64,000 nucleotides of DNA from Curtobacterium sp. MCBD17_013 (GTDB lineage: Bacteria; Actinomycetota; Actinomycetes; Actinomycetales; Microbacteriaceae): the NCBI RefSeq assembly GCF_003234565.1, contig NZ_QKTU01000003.1:186001-250000 (forward strand), given 5' to 3'. The translations under genes and the position numbers were made by a program. Of the stretch, positions 39,367-48,446 are shown piece after piece (within the stretch, counting starts at the first letter, position 1; each line of letters opens with the position of its first letter). The notes under the pieces are model-generated. The model did not search any database and was not told the origin of the DNA. It saw only the letters and a program-made list of their open reading frames with translations.

Positions 39367-42195
39367 ATGCAGCCCAGAGTCACCGCGATCCTCGTCTGCG
39401 CCAACGGCGCGGAGTTCCTCGACAGGACCCTGGACGCGCTCGCCGCCCAGACCCGCCCCCCGGAAGCCCTCGTCGTCGTCGACGTGGGGTCCACCGACGG
39501 CTCGACCGACGAGCTCTCGTTCGGCGGGTCCGCGCAGCTCGCACGGATCCCGGCCGGTCGGCCGTTCGGGGAGGCGGTGGCCCAGGGGGAGCGCGTCGCA
39601 CCGCACGCCGCACCCGACGAGTCCGTCGACGAGTGGCTGTGGCTCATCGGGCACGACAACGCCCCCGCGCCGACCGCGCTCGCCGAGCTCCTCGCTGCGG
39701 TCGAGATCGCGCCGTCCGTCGCGGTCGCCGGGCCGAAGGTCATGGTCGCCCAGGAGCCCACGCGCATCCGGGAGTTCGGCGAGAGCATGACCCGCTTCGG
39801 ACGGTCGACGGTCCTCGTCGCCGACGAGCTCGACCAGGGACAGCACGACGCGCACGCGGACGTGCTCGGCGTCGGTGTCGCCGGGATGCTCGTCCGCCGT
39901 TCCGTCTGGACCGCGCTCGGCGGCTTCGACCCGGGACTGCCGCACGTCGACGCCGCGCTCGACTTCTGCGTCCGGGCGCGGCTCGCCGGCCACCGCGTCA
40001 GCGTCGTGCCCGAGGCCCGGGTGACGAGCGCCGGCGGCCCCGAGGACTTCGGACGACGGTCGGTGTCCGAGACCCGTCGCCTCCGTTTCCGGCGGCAGGC
40101 CCAGCTGCACCGGCGTCTCGTGTACGCACCGCCCGCGGTCCTCTGGCTCCACTGGCTGTCGCTCGTGCCGCTCGCGATCGTCCGGAGCGTCGGGCGCCTC
40201 GTCGCGAAGCACCCCGGTGCCGTCGGTGCCGAGATCGGTGCCGCCGTCGCCGTGGCCTTCGGCGGTGGCGTGGGACGGGCACGTCGGACCCTCGCGCGGA
40301 ACCGCCGGGTCGGCTGGGCCGCCGTCGAGCCGCTCCGCGTGAGTCTGGGCCGCGTCCGGGAGCACCGGGTCACCGCGCGCGACCTCGAGCTCGCCCGGGT
40401 CGAGGACGCCGCCGTGCCCCGCGCGTCGTTCCTCGGCGACGGCGGCTTGTGGACCGTCCTCGCCGCCGCGGTCGTCACGGCGGTGCTGCTCGGCCCGCTG
40501 CTCGGGGCACCCGCGCTGACGGGTGGCGGGCTGCTGCCGCTCAGCACGACGGTCGGTCGGCTCTGGCAGAACGTCGGGTACGGATGGCACACGACCGGGT
40601 TCACGGGGCCGAGTGACCCGTTCGCGGCGGTGCTCGCGGTACTCGGCACGCTCACGTTCTGGTCACCGTCCACGTCGATCGTGCTCGTCATGCTGCTCGC
40701 GGTGCCGTTGTCGGCCCTCGGCGCGTGGTTCGCGTCGCGCCGGCTCACGACGCGGGTCTGGGTGCCGGTCGTCGGTGCGACGCTGTACGCGCTCTCGCCG
40801 TCGCTCGTGACGGCCGTGATGAGCGGGCACGTCGGCGCCGTGATCGCGCACGTGCTCCTGCCGTGGCTGCTCCTCACCCTCCTCGGCGCCCATCGGTCCT
40901 GGGCGTCGTCGGCGGGCGCTGCGCTGCTGTTCGCAGCCGTGCTCGCGAGCGCCCCGTCGCTCATCCCGGTGCTCGTGCTGACGTGGCTGGCGTCCCTCGC
41001 CTTCGGCTGGCGGCACCTCCTCCGGCGCATCGCGATCCCGCTGCCCGCGGTCGTGCTGTTCGCCCCCCTCGTGATCACGCAGCTCCGCGCGGGAACGCCG
41101 CTCGGCGTCCTCGCCGACCCCGGCGTGCCCGACGCCACCCGGGCGCCGTCGGCGCTCCAGCTGGCGATCGGATCCCCGCTCCCGGACTGGAACGGGTGGA
41201 CGACGGCGTCGCACGCCGCCGGGTTCGCCACCACGGTCCTCCCGATCGCGCTCGCGGTGCTCGCGCTCCCGGTCGGCGCGACCGCCATCGGTGCGCTGCT
41301 CGGCCGACGCTGGCACCTCGCCGCGGTCGCGCTCGGGTTCGCATTCGTCGGGTACCTGACGGCCTTCGGCGCCACGCACCTCGCGCTGTCCGGCGTCGGG
41401 TCCACCACGACCATCGTGTGGCCCGGCAGCGGTCTCAGCGTGTCCTGGTTCGCGCTCGTCGTGGCCGCGGTGGTCGGGCTCGACACGCTGCCGCGACTCG
41501 CGCCCGGTCTGGGACTCGTCGCCGCGGTGCTCACGGGCGTGACGGTCGCGCCGGTGTTCGCGGGTCTGTACCTCGGCACGGCGGCGATCAGCCCGACCAC
41601 GGGGCGCGTGATCAGCGCCTACGTCAACGCGGAGGCACGGACGAACCCCGACGTCGGCACGCTCGTCCTGACCCCGCAGCGCGACGGCACGCTCGGGGTG
41701 TCCCTGGAGCGCGGGCAGGGGGCGACGCTCGACGACCAGTCGACGGTCCAGGCCACCGCCCACCGCCTCAGTCCGGACGACCGGCGCCTGACGACGCTCG
41801 CGGCGAACCTCGCCAGCCGGAGCGGCTTCGACCCGCGCGAGGACCTCCGCCGGCTCGGCGTGCGGTTCGTCCTGCTCGCGGACGGACCCGACTCCCGAGC
41901 CGCCGAGGCACTGCACGACCGCGCCGCCGGTTCCATCGGCCAGGACGCCCGGTTCACGAGCATCGGCGCGACCGGCACCGGCGTCCTGTGGACCTACGAC
42001 GGCCGCGTCGACCGGCCCGCCACGGGCACCGCCGCGGCGTCCGCCGCCCACGCGCTGTTCCTCGTCGTCCTCGGCGTCGTGTTCGGCGCCACCGCACTCC
42101 TCGCGATCCCCACGGGGCCGCGTCGGCGGCGGGCGGTGTCGCACGTGATCGAGGCCGACGAACCCGCGACCACCTTCGACGAGGAGCGCGAATGA
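39367..42195 (+). CDS. GT2 glycosyltransferase fused to polytopic membrane domain
   Basis: The 942-residue protein has an N-terminal GT2 domain (about residues 1-270) with VTAILVCANGAEFLDRTLDAL, VVVDVGSTDGSTDEL and WLIGHDNAPAPTAL. GGFDPGLPHVDAALDFCVRA matches the acceptor segment of the family. After a hydrophilic linker, about twelve membrane spans occupy residues 360-740, then an extracellular domain and a last span near residue 905. This architecture next to whiB is conserved in actinobacteria; the M. tuberculosis counterpart is uncharacterised to my knowledge. A role in adding sugar to a lipid carrier or wall glycan is inference. Its stop overlaps the next start by four bases. Confidence 0.85.
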   Translation: MQPRVTAILVCANGAEFLDRTLDALAAQTRPPEALVVVDVGSTDGSTDELSFGGSAQLARIPAGRPFGEAVAQGERVAPHAAPDESVDEWLWLIGHDNAPAPTALAELLAAVEIAPSVAVAGPKVMVAQEPTRIREFGESMTRFGRSTVLVADELDQGQHDAHADVLGVGVAGMLVRRSVWTALGGFDPGLPHVDAALDFCVRARLAGHRVSVVPEARVTSAGGPEDFGRRSVSETRRLRFRRQAQLHRRLVYAPPAVLWLHWLSLVPLAIVRSVGRLVAKHPGAVGAEIGAAVAVAFGGGVGRARRTLARNRRVGWAAVEPLRVSLGRVREHRVTARDLELARVEDAAVPRASFLGDGGLWTVLAAAVVTAVLLGPLLGAPALTGGGLLPLSTTVGRLWQNVGYGWHTTGFTGPSDPFAAVLAVLGTLTFWSPSTSIVLVMLLAVPLSALGAWFASRRLTTRVWVPVVGATLYALSPSLVTAVMSGHVGAVIAHVLLPWLLLTLLGAHRSWASSAGAALLFAAVLASAPSLIPVLVLTWLASLAFGWRHLLRRIAIPLPAVVLFAPLVITQLRAGTPLGVLADPGVPDATRAPSALQLAIGSPLPDWNGWTTASHAAGFATTVLPIALAVLALPVGATAIGALLGRRWHLAAVALGFAFVGYLTAFGATHLALSGVGSTTTIVWPGSGLSVSWFALVVAAVVGLDTLPRLAPGLGLVAAVLTGVTVAPVFAGLYLGTAAISPTTGRVISAYVNAEARTNPDVGTLVLTPQRDGTLGVSLERGQGATLDDQSTVQATAHRLSPDDRRLTTLAANLASRSGFDPREDLRRLGVRFVLLADGPDSRAAEALHDRAAGSIGQDARFTSIGATGTGVLWTYDGRVDRPATGTAAASAAHALFLVVLGVVFGATALLAIPTGPRRRRAVSHVIEADEPATTFDEERE

Positions 42196-43607
42196 CCCAG
42201 CAGCCCACGAACGGTCAGCGGAACGGACGGCGATGGGCGGTCCGGGGGAGCGCCGCGCTCGTCGCCGTGCTCGTCGCCGCGGGCACCATCGGCGCCGCGC
42301 ACGCCGCGGACCTCACCGGCATCACGGCGCGACCCGCCGGGCGGACCGTGACCCCCGTCCCCGCGGACGCCTCCCGGGTGTGCGCGGGCGGCCTCCTCCA
42401 GCTGGCCGACGCGTCCGGTGCGGACGCGACCACGGCCTCCCGGGTCGGCCACGAGACCGTCGCCGCGGCGTCGACCACGGGACAGGTGCACCGGTCGACC
42501 CTGGCCGCCGCGAGCAGCGGTGGCTCGGACCCGACCGTCGTCACGGCACGCGCCGGGCGCACCACCCCGACCGTCGCCGGGAGCGGCATCCAGGAGGCCG
42601 ACGGTGACGAGGTCGCGGGCCTCGCCGCCGCCGCGTGCGACGACCCGTCGACGTCGAGCTGGCTCGTCGGCGGCTCCACCGAGACCGGTCGGACGAGCAT
42701 CGTCACCCTGGCGAACCCCACCGACGTCAACGCGACCGTGGACCTCGACGTCTTCACGACGACGGGCAAGGTGTCGGCGCCCGGCACCACCGGCATCGTC
42801 GTCGCACCGAACACGCAGAAGGTCGTGCCGCTGGCGGGGTTCGTCTCCGACGCGGCGTCGCCGGTCGTGCACGTGACGTCCTCCGGCGGTCAGATCGTCG
42901 CCACCATGCAGGAGAGCATCGTGCGGACCCTCACCCCGGGTGGGGCCGACGTCGTGCAGGCGGCGGCGACACCGTCCCGGACGCAGACGATCCCCGGGGT
43001 CGTGCTCCGCGACACGGACGGCGCGCAGCACGGCGACGACACCGCCGACGCAGCACCGGTGGTCCGCGTGTTCGTGCCGGGTGACGCGAGTGCGCACCTG
43101 ACCATGGCCCTGACGACCGCGGACGGCGGTGGGACCACGGTCCAGGCCACGGCGGACGGCGGCGTCGTGACGGACGTGCCCCTCGACGACTTCGCCGACG
43201 GCCGGTACACGGTGACGGTCACCGCGGACGTGCCGATCGTCGCCGGGGCCCGGACGAGCACGCCGACGACCGACGGCCGGACCGACCTCGGGTGGTTCGC
43301 GTCCGCGCCGACGCTCACGGGCACCACCCTCGTCGACGTCGTCGACGGTCCCGGCGCCCGCCTCACGCTCGTCAACCCCACGACCTCCGACGCCACGGTG
43401 ACCATGGCGGCGGGCGGGGAGCGCACGACCGTCACGGTCGCCGCGGGGACGACGGCGGACACGACGGTGCCGACGAGCACCGCGCTCACGCTCCGCGGTG
43501 TCCGCGGGCTGGTCGCGGGAGTGTCCTACGCGGGCGACGCCGGGATCGCCGGGTTCCCGCTGCGCCCGGGTGCCACCGCGTCGACGCCGATCACCGTCTA
43601 CCCCTGA
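42192..43607 (+). CDS. DUF5719-type secreted or anchored protein
   Basis: The 471-residue protein has a basic N-terminus and a hydrophobic segment (GSAALVAVLVAAGTIGAAHA) ending in a likely signal-peptidase site. The mature part is rich in Thr, Ala, Val and Asp, with repeated beta-strand patterns such as TSIVTLANPTDVNATVDLDV and VAPNTQKVVPLAGF. Later GARLTLVNPTTSDATVTMA repeats the same design, suggesting two or three related beta-sandwich domains. This fits the DUF5719 family found after the GT2-membrane gene in actinobacteria. No catalytic motif is visible. ATG 42192 overlaps the upstream stop (ATGA), so the two genes are coupled and probably act together at the cell surface. Confidence 0.8.
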   Translation: MTQQPTNGQRNGRRWAVRGSAALVAVLVAAGTIGAAHAADLTGITARPAGRTVTPVPADASRVCAGGLLQLADASGADATTASRVGHETVAAASTTGQVHRSTLAAASSGGSDPTVVTARAGRTTPTVAGSGIQEADGDEVAGLAAAACDDPSTSSWLVGGSTETGRTSIVTLANPTDVNATVDLDVFTTTGKVSAPGTTGIVVAPNTQKVVPLAGFVSDAASPVVHVTSSGGQIVATMQESIVRTLTPGGADVVQAAATPSRTQTIPGVVLRDTDGAQHGDDTADAAPVVRVFVPGDASAHLTMALTTADGGGTTVQATADGGVVTDVPLDDFADGRYTVTVTADVPIVAGARTSTPTTDGRTDLGWFASAPTLTGTTLVDVVDGPGARLTLVNPTTSDATVTMAAGGERTTVTVAAGTTADTTVPTSTALTLRGVRGLVAGVSYAGDAGIAGFPLRPGATASTPITVYP

Positions 43608-43621
43608 TCGGCGGGACGGGG

Positions 43622-44074
43622 TCAGAGGTGCCGGTACCGGTCCGGGGCGAGGTCCCAGGGGTCCTTGTCGAGGAGCTCCGCGACCGCCCGGAACACCGCG
43701 GTCTCGACGACGATCCGGCGGTCGACGTCGTCCTTCTCGGGCAGGTGCGTCAGCCGCTCGACCGGGATCCGGTAGATCGTCACGCGGTCCGGCCGTCGGT
43801 CGATGCGCCAGCGTGGCACCGTCCGGTCCGCCGGGTCGGGTGCGGTCGCGGTCGACGGCATGTCCGCCACCTGGAACACGACGCCGCGCAGTTCGTCGGG
43901 CCACAGCTCGACCAGGTAGTGCGCCGTGTCGCCGACGATGCGGTCGAACGCCTCGGCCCGGGTGACCACGGGCGCGAGGTCGGGCCCGGTGACCGACGAG
44001 CGCCCGCCCCGGCCGTGCCGCGAGCGACCGCGGGCCCGGTCGACGGGCGTCACGAGGGGGCGTCGGCGGACCAT
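43622..44074 (-). CDS. Zincin-like metallopeptidase family protein, metal motif degenerate
   Basis: The 150-residue protein belongs by order and pattern to the small zincin family (Zincin_1, as for the M. tuberculosis Rv3259 neighbour). It has LVELWPDELRGVVFQVADM, RPDRVTIYRIPVERLTHL and a C-terminal VVETAVFRAVAELL where active members carry His-Glu-x-x-His. Here the two His are missing (VETAV), so zinc binding and proteolysis are doubtful. An Arg-rich N-terminus of about 45 residues precedes the domain. ATG 44074 is supported by TACCAT six bases upstream on the minus strand. It is divergent from the DUF3499 gene, only 42 bases away. Confidence 0.75.
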   Translation of the reverse strand: MVRRRPLVTPVDRARGRSRHGRGGRSSVTGPDLAPVVTRAEAFDRIVGDTAHYLVELWPDELRGVVFQVADMPSTATAPDPADRTVPRWRIDRRPDRVTIYRIPVERLTHLPEKDDVDRRIVVETAVFRAVAELLDKDPWDLAPDRYRHL

Positions 44075-44080
44075 GCGGCC

Positions 44081-44086
44081 ATGGTA
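44081..44086 (-). promoter_or_regulatory. -10 element TACCAT of the zincin-like gene (leaderless)
   Basis: TACCAT on the minus strand ends six bases before ATG 44074. Confidence 0.55.
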
Positions 44087-44101
44087 CTGCCGGGTGCCCG
44101 G

Positions 44102-44107
44102 TAGGTT
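44102..44107 (+). promoter_or_regulatory. -10 element TAGGTT of the DUF3499 gene
   Basis: TAGGTT ends nine bases before ATG 44117, predicting a leader of two or three bases. Confidence 0.45.
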
Positions 44108-44116
44108 GGGCGGGAG

Positions 44117-44326
44117 ATGGACGTGCGGATCTGCAGCAAGGTCGCCTGCGGGGCGGGGGCCGTGGCGACCCTGACGTACGACTACGCCGACTCCATGGTC
44201 GTCGTGGGACCGCTGTCGATCCGGGTCGAGCCGCACGGGTACGACCTCTGTGGCCGGCACGCCGAACGCCTCTCGGTCCCACGGGGGTGGCAGGTGGTGC
44301 GCCGCGCGCCCCTCGGGCGCGACTGA
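44117..44326 (+). CDS. DUF3499 family small Cys-rich protein
   Basis: The 69-residue protein reads VRICSKVACGAGAVATLTYDY at the start and YDLCGRHAERLSVPRGW near the end. The C-x4-C and C-x2-H pairs could bind one zinc. This pattern and the position between the zincin-like gene and ahcY match the DUF3499 gene (Rv3258c) of the whiB2 to sahH region in mycobacteria. Its function is unknown. It is too short for domain-level reasoning beyond a zinc-ribbon guess. A very strong hairpin follows at 44366. Confidence 0.85.
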   Translation: MDVRICSKVACGAGAVATLTYDYADSMVVVGPLSIRVEPHGYDLCGRHAERLSVPRGWQVVRRAPLGRD

Positions 44327-44365
44327 CGCCGGCCGGGTCCGTCGCCCGGCGGTCGCCACCGCCCG

Positions 44366-44411
44366 CCGGCCGGGAGGCGCGGTGCGAGCCCGCCACGTGC
44401 CTCCCGGCCGG
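44366..44411 (+). terminator. Strong hairpin between DUF3499 gene and ahcY
   Basis: CCGGCCGGGAGGC pairs perfectly with GCCTCCCGGCCGG over 13 bases, with a 20-base loop. It ends eight bases before the ahcY -10, so it is best read as a terminator insulating ahcY. Confidence 0.75.
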
Positions 44412-44418
44412 AGGGTGG

Positions 44419-44424
44419 GAGACT
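44419..44424 (+). promoter_or_regulatory. -10-like GAGACT of ahcY (leaderless)
   Basis: GAGACT ends seven bases before ATG 44432; the first base is off consensus. Confidence 0.35.
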
Positions 44425-44431
44425 GGTGGTC

Positions 44432-45910
44432 ATGCCCACCGACATGCAGACCGCGCTGCCCCACCGCGTCGCCGACCTGACGCTCGCCGAGGCCGGCCGA
44501 CACCAGATCCGCCTCGCCGAGCACGAGATGCCCGGCCTCATGGCACTGCGCGAGGAGTTCGGTGCGTCGCAGCCGCTCGCGGGTGCGCGGATCGCGGGAT
44601 CGCTCCACATGACCGTGCAGACGGCCGTGCTCATCGAGACCCTCGTCGCGCTCGGTGCCCGCGTGCGCTGGGCGAGCTGCAACATCTTCTCGACGCAGGA
44701 CGAGGCGGCCGCGGCGGTCGCGGTCGGCCCCACGGGCACCCCGGACGCCCCCGCCGGTGTCCCGGTGTTCGCCTGGAAGGGCGAGACCCTCGACGAGTAC
44801 TGGTGGTGCACGAACCGGATCTTCGACTGGTCGGCCGAGGCCGCGGCCGAGGGCGCCGACTGGATCGGGCCGAACATGATCCTCGATGACGGCGGCGACG
44901 CCACGATGCTCGTGCACGAGGGTGCGGACGCCGAGTCCGCCGGAGCCGTCCCCGAACCGGCGTCCGACGCCGCGGCCGAGCGTCTCGTCGTCCTCCGCAC
45001 GATCGCCGAGTCGCTCGCGACCTCGCCCGACCGGTGGACCCGGATCGCGGCCGAGCTGCGCGGGGTGACCGAGGAGACCACGACGGGCGTGCACCGTCTG
45101 TACGAGCTCGCGCGCGCCGGCGTCCTCCGGTTCCCGGCCATCAACGTCAACGACTCCGTGACGAAGTCGAAGTTCGACAACCGCTACGGCATCCGGCACT
45201 CGCTGCCGGACGGCCTCAACCGGGCCACCGACGTCCTCATCGGCGGCAAGGTCGCGTTCGTCGTCGGTTACGGCGACGTCGGCAAGGGCGCGGCCGAGGC
45301 GCTCCGCGGACAGGGTGCCCGCGTCATCGTGTCCGAGGTCGACCCCATCTGCGCGCTCCAGGCGGCCATGGACGGCTTCCAGGTCGCCCGGCTCGAATCC
45401 GTCCTCGACCAGGTCGACATCGTCGTGACCTGCACGGGCAACGTGGACGTCGTGACGGTCGACGACATGCTCGGGCTGAAGCACCTGGCGATCGTCGCGA
45501 ACGTCGGCCACTTCGACAACGAGATCGACATGGCCGGACTCGAGCGGCTCGAGGGGGCGGAGCGGATCGAGATCAAGCCCCAGGTGCACGAGTGGCGCCT
45601 GCCGAACGGCCGGAGCGTCCTCGTCCTCAGCGAGGGGCGGCTCATGAACCTCGGCAACGCGACCGGCCACCCCTCGTTCGTCATGAGCAACTCGTTCACG
45701 AACCAGGTGCTGGCGCAGATCGAGCTCTGGACCCGACCCGAGGCGTACCCGACCGACGTGTACGTGCTGCCGAAGCACCTCGACGAGAAGGTCGCACGAC
45801 TGCACCTGGACGCGCTCGGCGTCGAGCTGACCACGCTGGACGCCCGACAGGCCGACTACATCGGCGTGCCGGTCGAGGGCCCCTACAAGCCCGAGCACTA
45901 CCGCTACTGA
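44432..45910 (+). CDS. ahcY: Adenosylhomocysteinase
   Basis: The enzyme hydrolyses S-adenosylhomocysteine to adenosine and homocysteine, keeping methyltransferases active; it is a cytosolic NAD+-dependent tetramer. The 492-residue length fits the long bacterial form. Motifs include [49 protein letters not shown] with the catalytic Lys and Asp, [18 protein letters not shown] (NAD+ loop) and [11 protein letters not shown] at the C-terminus. ATG 44432 is chosen over GTG 44426 because GAGACT lies seven bases upstream of the ATG. No SAH riboswitch fold was recognised. A hairpin follows at 45917. Confidence 0.97.
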   Translation: MPTDMQTALPHRVADLTLAEAGRHQIRLAEHEMPGLMALREEFGASQPLAGARIAGSLHMTVQTAVLIETLVALGARVRWASCNIFSTQDEAAAAVAVGPTGTPDAPAGVPVFAWKGETLDEYWWCTNRIFDWSAEAAAEGADWIGPNMILDDGGDATMLVHEGADAESAGAVPEPASDAAAERLVVLRTIAESLATSPDRWTRIAAELRGVTEETTTGVHRLYELARAGVLRFPAINVNDSVTKSKFDNRYGIRHSLPDGLNRATDVLIGGKVAFVVGYGDVGKGAAEALRGQGARVIVSEVDPICALQAAMDGFQVARLESVLDQVDIVVTCTGNVDVVTVDDMLGLKHLAIVANVGHFDNEIDMAGLERLEGAERIEIKPQVHEWRLPNGRSVLVLSEGRLMNLGNATGHPSFVMSNSFTNQVLAQIELWTRPEAYPTDVYVLPKHLDEKVARLHLDALGVELTTLDARQADYIGVPVEGPYKPEHYRY

Positions 45911-45916
45911 CGTCCC

Positions 45917-45960
45917 GGCGGCGCGGCGGCGATCCCCGCGGACCGTCGCCTCGCCGCGCC
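45917..45960 (+). terminator. Hairpin after ahcY
   Basis: A GGCGCGGCGGCGA arm pairs with a TCGCCTCGCCGCGCC arm with a two-base bulge, seven bases after the stop. Confidence 0.6.
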
Positions 45961-45986
45961 CGGCCGTCGTGACCGGGTCCCTCGGT

Positions 45987-45992
45987 TATGGT
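45987..45992 (+). promoter_or_regulatory. -10 element TATGGT of mtrA-mtrB-lpqB
   Basis: TATGGT lies 52 bases before the mtrA ATG, giving a leader of about 45 bases that contains GAGGGGG. This gene is not leaderless. Confidence 0.5.
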
Positions 45993-46043
45993 GGCAGCAC
46001 GGGCGCGTCGCCACGTCCGGCACCACCGATCCTGAGGGGGACC

Positions 46044-46721
46044 ATGAGCCCGCGCATCCTCGTCGTCGACGACGACCAGGCGCTCGCCGAGATGATCGGG
46101 ATCGTCCTCCGGTCCGAGGGGTTCGAGCTCGAGTTCAGCGAGGACGGCACCGACGCGCTCGAGGCCTTCCAGAGCACGCGACCGGACCTCGTGCTGCTCG
46201 ACGTCATGCTGCCGGGTGTCGACGGGATCGAGGTCTGTCGCCGGATCCGTGCCGAGAGCGGCACGCCGATCATCATGCTCACCGCCAAGGGCGACACCGC
46301 CGACGTCGTGTCCGGCCTCGAGAACGGTGCCGACGACTACGTGGTCAAGCCGTTCAACCCGAAGGAGCTCGTCGCGCGCATCCGCACGCGCCTGCGCCCG
46401 GTGGCGAGCGACGCGGCCGTCCTCACCGTCGGGGACCTCACGGTCGACGTCCCCGGGCACGAGGTCCGCCGCGGCCGCACCCCGATCGCACTCACCCCGC
46501 TCGAGTTCGACCTGCTGCGCGCCCTCGCCGAGAAGCCGAACCAGGTGTTCACGCGCGAGATGCTGCTCGAGCAGGTGTGGGGGTACCACTACAAGGCGGA
46601 CACGCGACTGGTCAACGTCCACGTGCAGCGGCTGCGCGCCAAGATCGAGCACGACCCGGACAACCCGCGCATCGTCACCACCGTGCGCGGCGTCGGCTAC
46701 CGGGCGGGTTCGCAGGGCTAG
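46044..46721 (+). CDS. mtrA: Response regulator MtrA
   Basis: The 225-residue OmpR-type regulator has RILVVDDDQALAEMI, the phosphoacceptor Asp53 in LVLLDVMLPGVDG, and VVKPFNPKELVARIR. The C-terminal winged helix holds VWGYHYKADTRLVNVHVQRL and TVRGVGYRAG. MtrA controls cell-wall turnover, division and osmotic response in actinobacteria. ATG 46044 has GAGGGGG four bases upstream. mtrB follows after three bases and lpqB overlaps mtrB, the conserved operon. Confidence 0.97.
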   Translation: MSPRILVVDDDQALAEMIGIVLRSEGFELEFSEDGTDALEAFQSTRPDLVLLDVMLPGVDGIEVCRRIRAESGTPIIMLTAKGDTADVVSGLENGADDYVVKPFNPKELVARIRTRLRPVASDAAVLTVGDLTVDVPGHEVRRGRTPIALTPLEFDLLRALAEKPNQVFTREMLLEQVWGYHYKADTRLVNVHVQRLRAKIEHDPDNPRIVTTVRGVGYRAGSQG

Positions 46722-46724
46722 CCG

Positions 46725-48446
46725 TTGGCCAGGCCCGCGGCCCGTGCGACGCCGACATCCGTCACGTCCCCCGGGGTGGTCACCGTCCGGCAGGTGTGGC
46801 GGCGCACCCGGCGATGGATCCGGCGGGGGTGGCGCGCCGTCGCGTTCCTCTGGCGACGGTCCCTGTTGTTCCGCGCGGTCGCCATCACGGTCCTGACGAC
46901 CGGGCTCGCGGTCAGCGTCATCGGCACCGCGATCACCCTGAGCATCACGAACAACGTCTACGCCCAACGGCGAGACCAGATCGAGGCCGAGTCGGAACGT
47001 GCGACGGTCCTCGCCCAGAACATCTTCGACGCCGCCACCGCCGCCGAGGACAACAACCAGGTCGAGCTCGAGACGCTGCAGAACGAGGCGCAGACCTCGA
47101 TCCTGACCACCACGACGAGTCCCGGCGGCACGAGCATCGCCATCCTCCGCACCCCGGGGCAGTCCACCACGCAGACGCTCCAGAACATCGCGAGCCCCGA
47201 CTTCCCGGACTCGGTGATCACGCCCGAGTTGCGGAAGGCCGTCGCGAAGGACTCCGGTGCGCTCCGGCTGCAGGCGGTCGCGCTCGAGGACGGCGGACGA
47301 CGGGAACCGGGGCTCGCGGTCGGGTCGACGCTCCAGATCCCCAGCGCCGGGCAGTACGAGCTGTACCTCGTCTACGACCTCAGCGACGCGCAGAAGACGC
47401 TGGACTTCGTGTCGCAGACGCTGTCCGTCGGCGGCGTGGCGCTCGTCGTGCTCATCGCGCTCGTCACGTCGCTCGTCGTCCGCCTCGTCGTCGGCCCGGT
47501 GCGCGTCGCGGCCGAGACGAGCCGCAAGATCGCCGCCGGTCGACTCGACGAACGTATCCCCGTGCGGGGCGAGGACGACATCGCGATCCTCGCCACGAGC
47601 TTCAACGGCATGGCCGACGTGATGAGCCGGCAGATCACCCAGCTCGCCGAGCTGTCCCGCGTGCAGCAGCGGTTCGTGTCGGACGTGTCCCACGAGCTCC
47701 GCACGCCCCTGACGACCATCCGGCTCGCGGGCGACGTCCTGTTCGACGCCCGGCACGCGTTCGAACCAGCGGTGGCCCGGTCGAGCGAGCTCCTGCACAC
47801 CCAGATCGACCGGTTCGAGTGGCTGCTGGCGGACCTGCTCGAGATCTCGCGGTACGACGCCCAGGCGGTGCAGCTCGAGACGGAGCCGGTCGTGCCGGCG
47901 GCGCTCGCGACCGACATCGTCGACGAGTTCCGGCCGCTCGCCGAGTCGGCCGGAGTCGAGCTGCAGGTCGCCACACCGGGCGGCCACGTCGTCGTGCAGG
48001 CCGACGGACGACGGATCCGGCGCGTGCTCCGCAACCTCGTCGGGAACGCGATCGAGCACGGCGAGGCCAAGCCGGTGCAGGTCGTGGTTGACAGCGACGC
48101 CGACACGGTCGCGATCGCCGTGCGCGACCAGGGCGTCGGGATGCCCCCGCAGGACGTCGAGCGCGTGTTCGACCGGTTCTGGCGGGCCGACCCGAGTCGA
48201 CAGCGGACCATCGGCGGGACCGGCCTGGGGCTCGCGATCAGCCTCGAGGACGCACACCTGCACGGCGGGCGGATCGACGTCTGGTCGCGGCCGACGGTCG
48301 GATCGGTGTTCGTGCTGACGCTCCCGCGCCGCGCCGGCGACGCGGTGACGCGGTCGGTGATCCCGTTGCCCGCGCTCGACGACCTGGAGGACGAGCCGCG
48401 CCTCCCGGCCGTCGCCGCCGACGGCGACGGAGGGCCGCAGCGGTGA
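46725..48446 (+). CDS. mtrB: Sensor histidine kinase MtrB
   Basis: The 573-residue membrane kinase partners MtrA. An Arg-rich N-terminus leads to the first span (VAITVLTTGLAVSVIGTAI), an extracellular sensor of about 150 residues, and the second span (VALVVLIALVTSLVVRLVV). A HAMP domain follows, then the H box VSHELRTPLTTIRLAGD with His323, N box RNLVGNAIEHGE and G boxes DQGVGMP and GGTGLGLAIS. TTG 46725 has AGGG seven bases upstream and keeps the three-base spacing to mtrA. GTG 46776 is a possible alternative. Its stop overlaps the lpqB start by four bases. Confidence 0.96.
   Translation: MARPAARATPTSVTSPGVVTVRQVWRRTRRWIRRGWRAVAFLWRRSLLFRAVAITVLTTGLAVSVIGTAITLSITNNVYAQRRDQIEAESERATVLAQNIFDAATAAEDNNQVELETLQNEAQTSILTTTTSPGGTSIAILRTPGQSTTQTLQNIASPDFPDSVITPELRKAVAKDSGALRLQAVALEDGGRREPGLAVGSTLQIPSAGQYELYLVYDLSDAQKTLDFVSQTLSVGGVALVVLIALVTSLVVRLVVGPVRVAAETSRKIAAGRLDERIPVRGEDDIAILATSFNGMADVMSRQITQLAELSRVQQRFVSDVSHELRTPLTTIRLAGDVLFDARHAFEPAVARSSELLHTQIDRFEWLLADLLEISRYDAQAVQLETEPVVPAALATDIVDEFRPLAESAGVELQVATPGGHVVVQADGRRIRRVLRNLVGNAIEHGEAKPVQVVVDSDADTVAIAVRDQGVGMPPQDVERVFDRFWRADPSRQRTIGGTGLGLAISLEDAHLHGGRIDVWSRPTVGSVFVLTLPRRAGDAVTRSVIPLPALDDLEDEPRLPAVAADGDGGPQR

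Noticed and set aside
44327-44431. Possible SAH riboswitch before ahcY
   Set aside because: The only structure is a simple long hairpin upstream of the predicted transcription start, so it cannot be part of the ahcY mRNA if the leaderless start is right.
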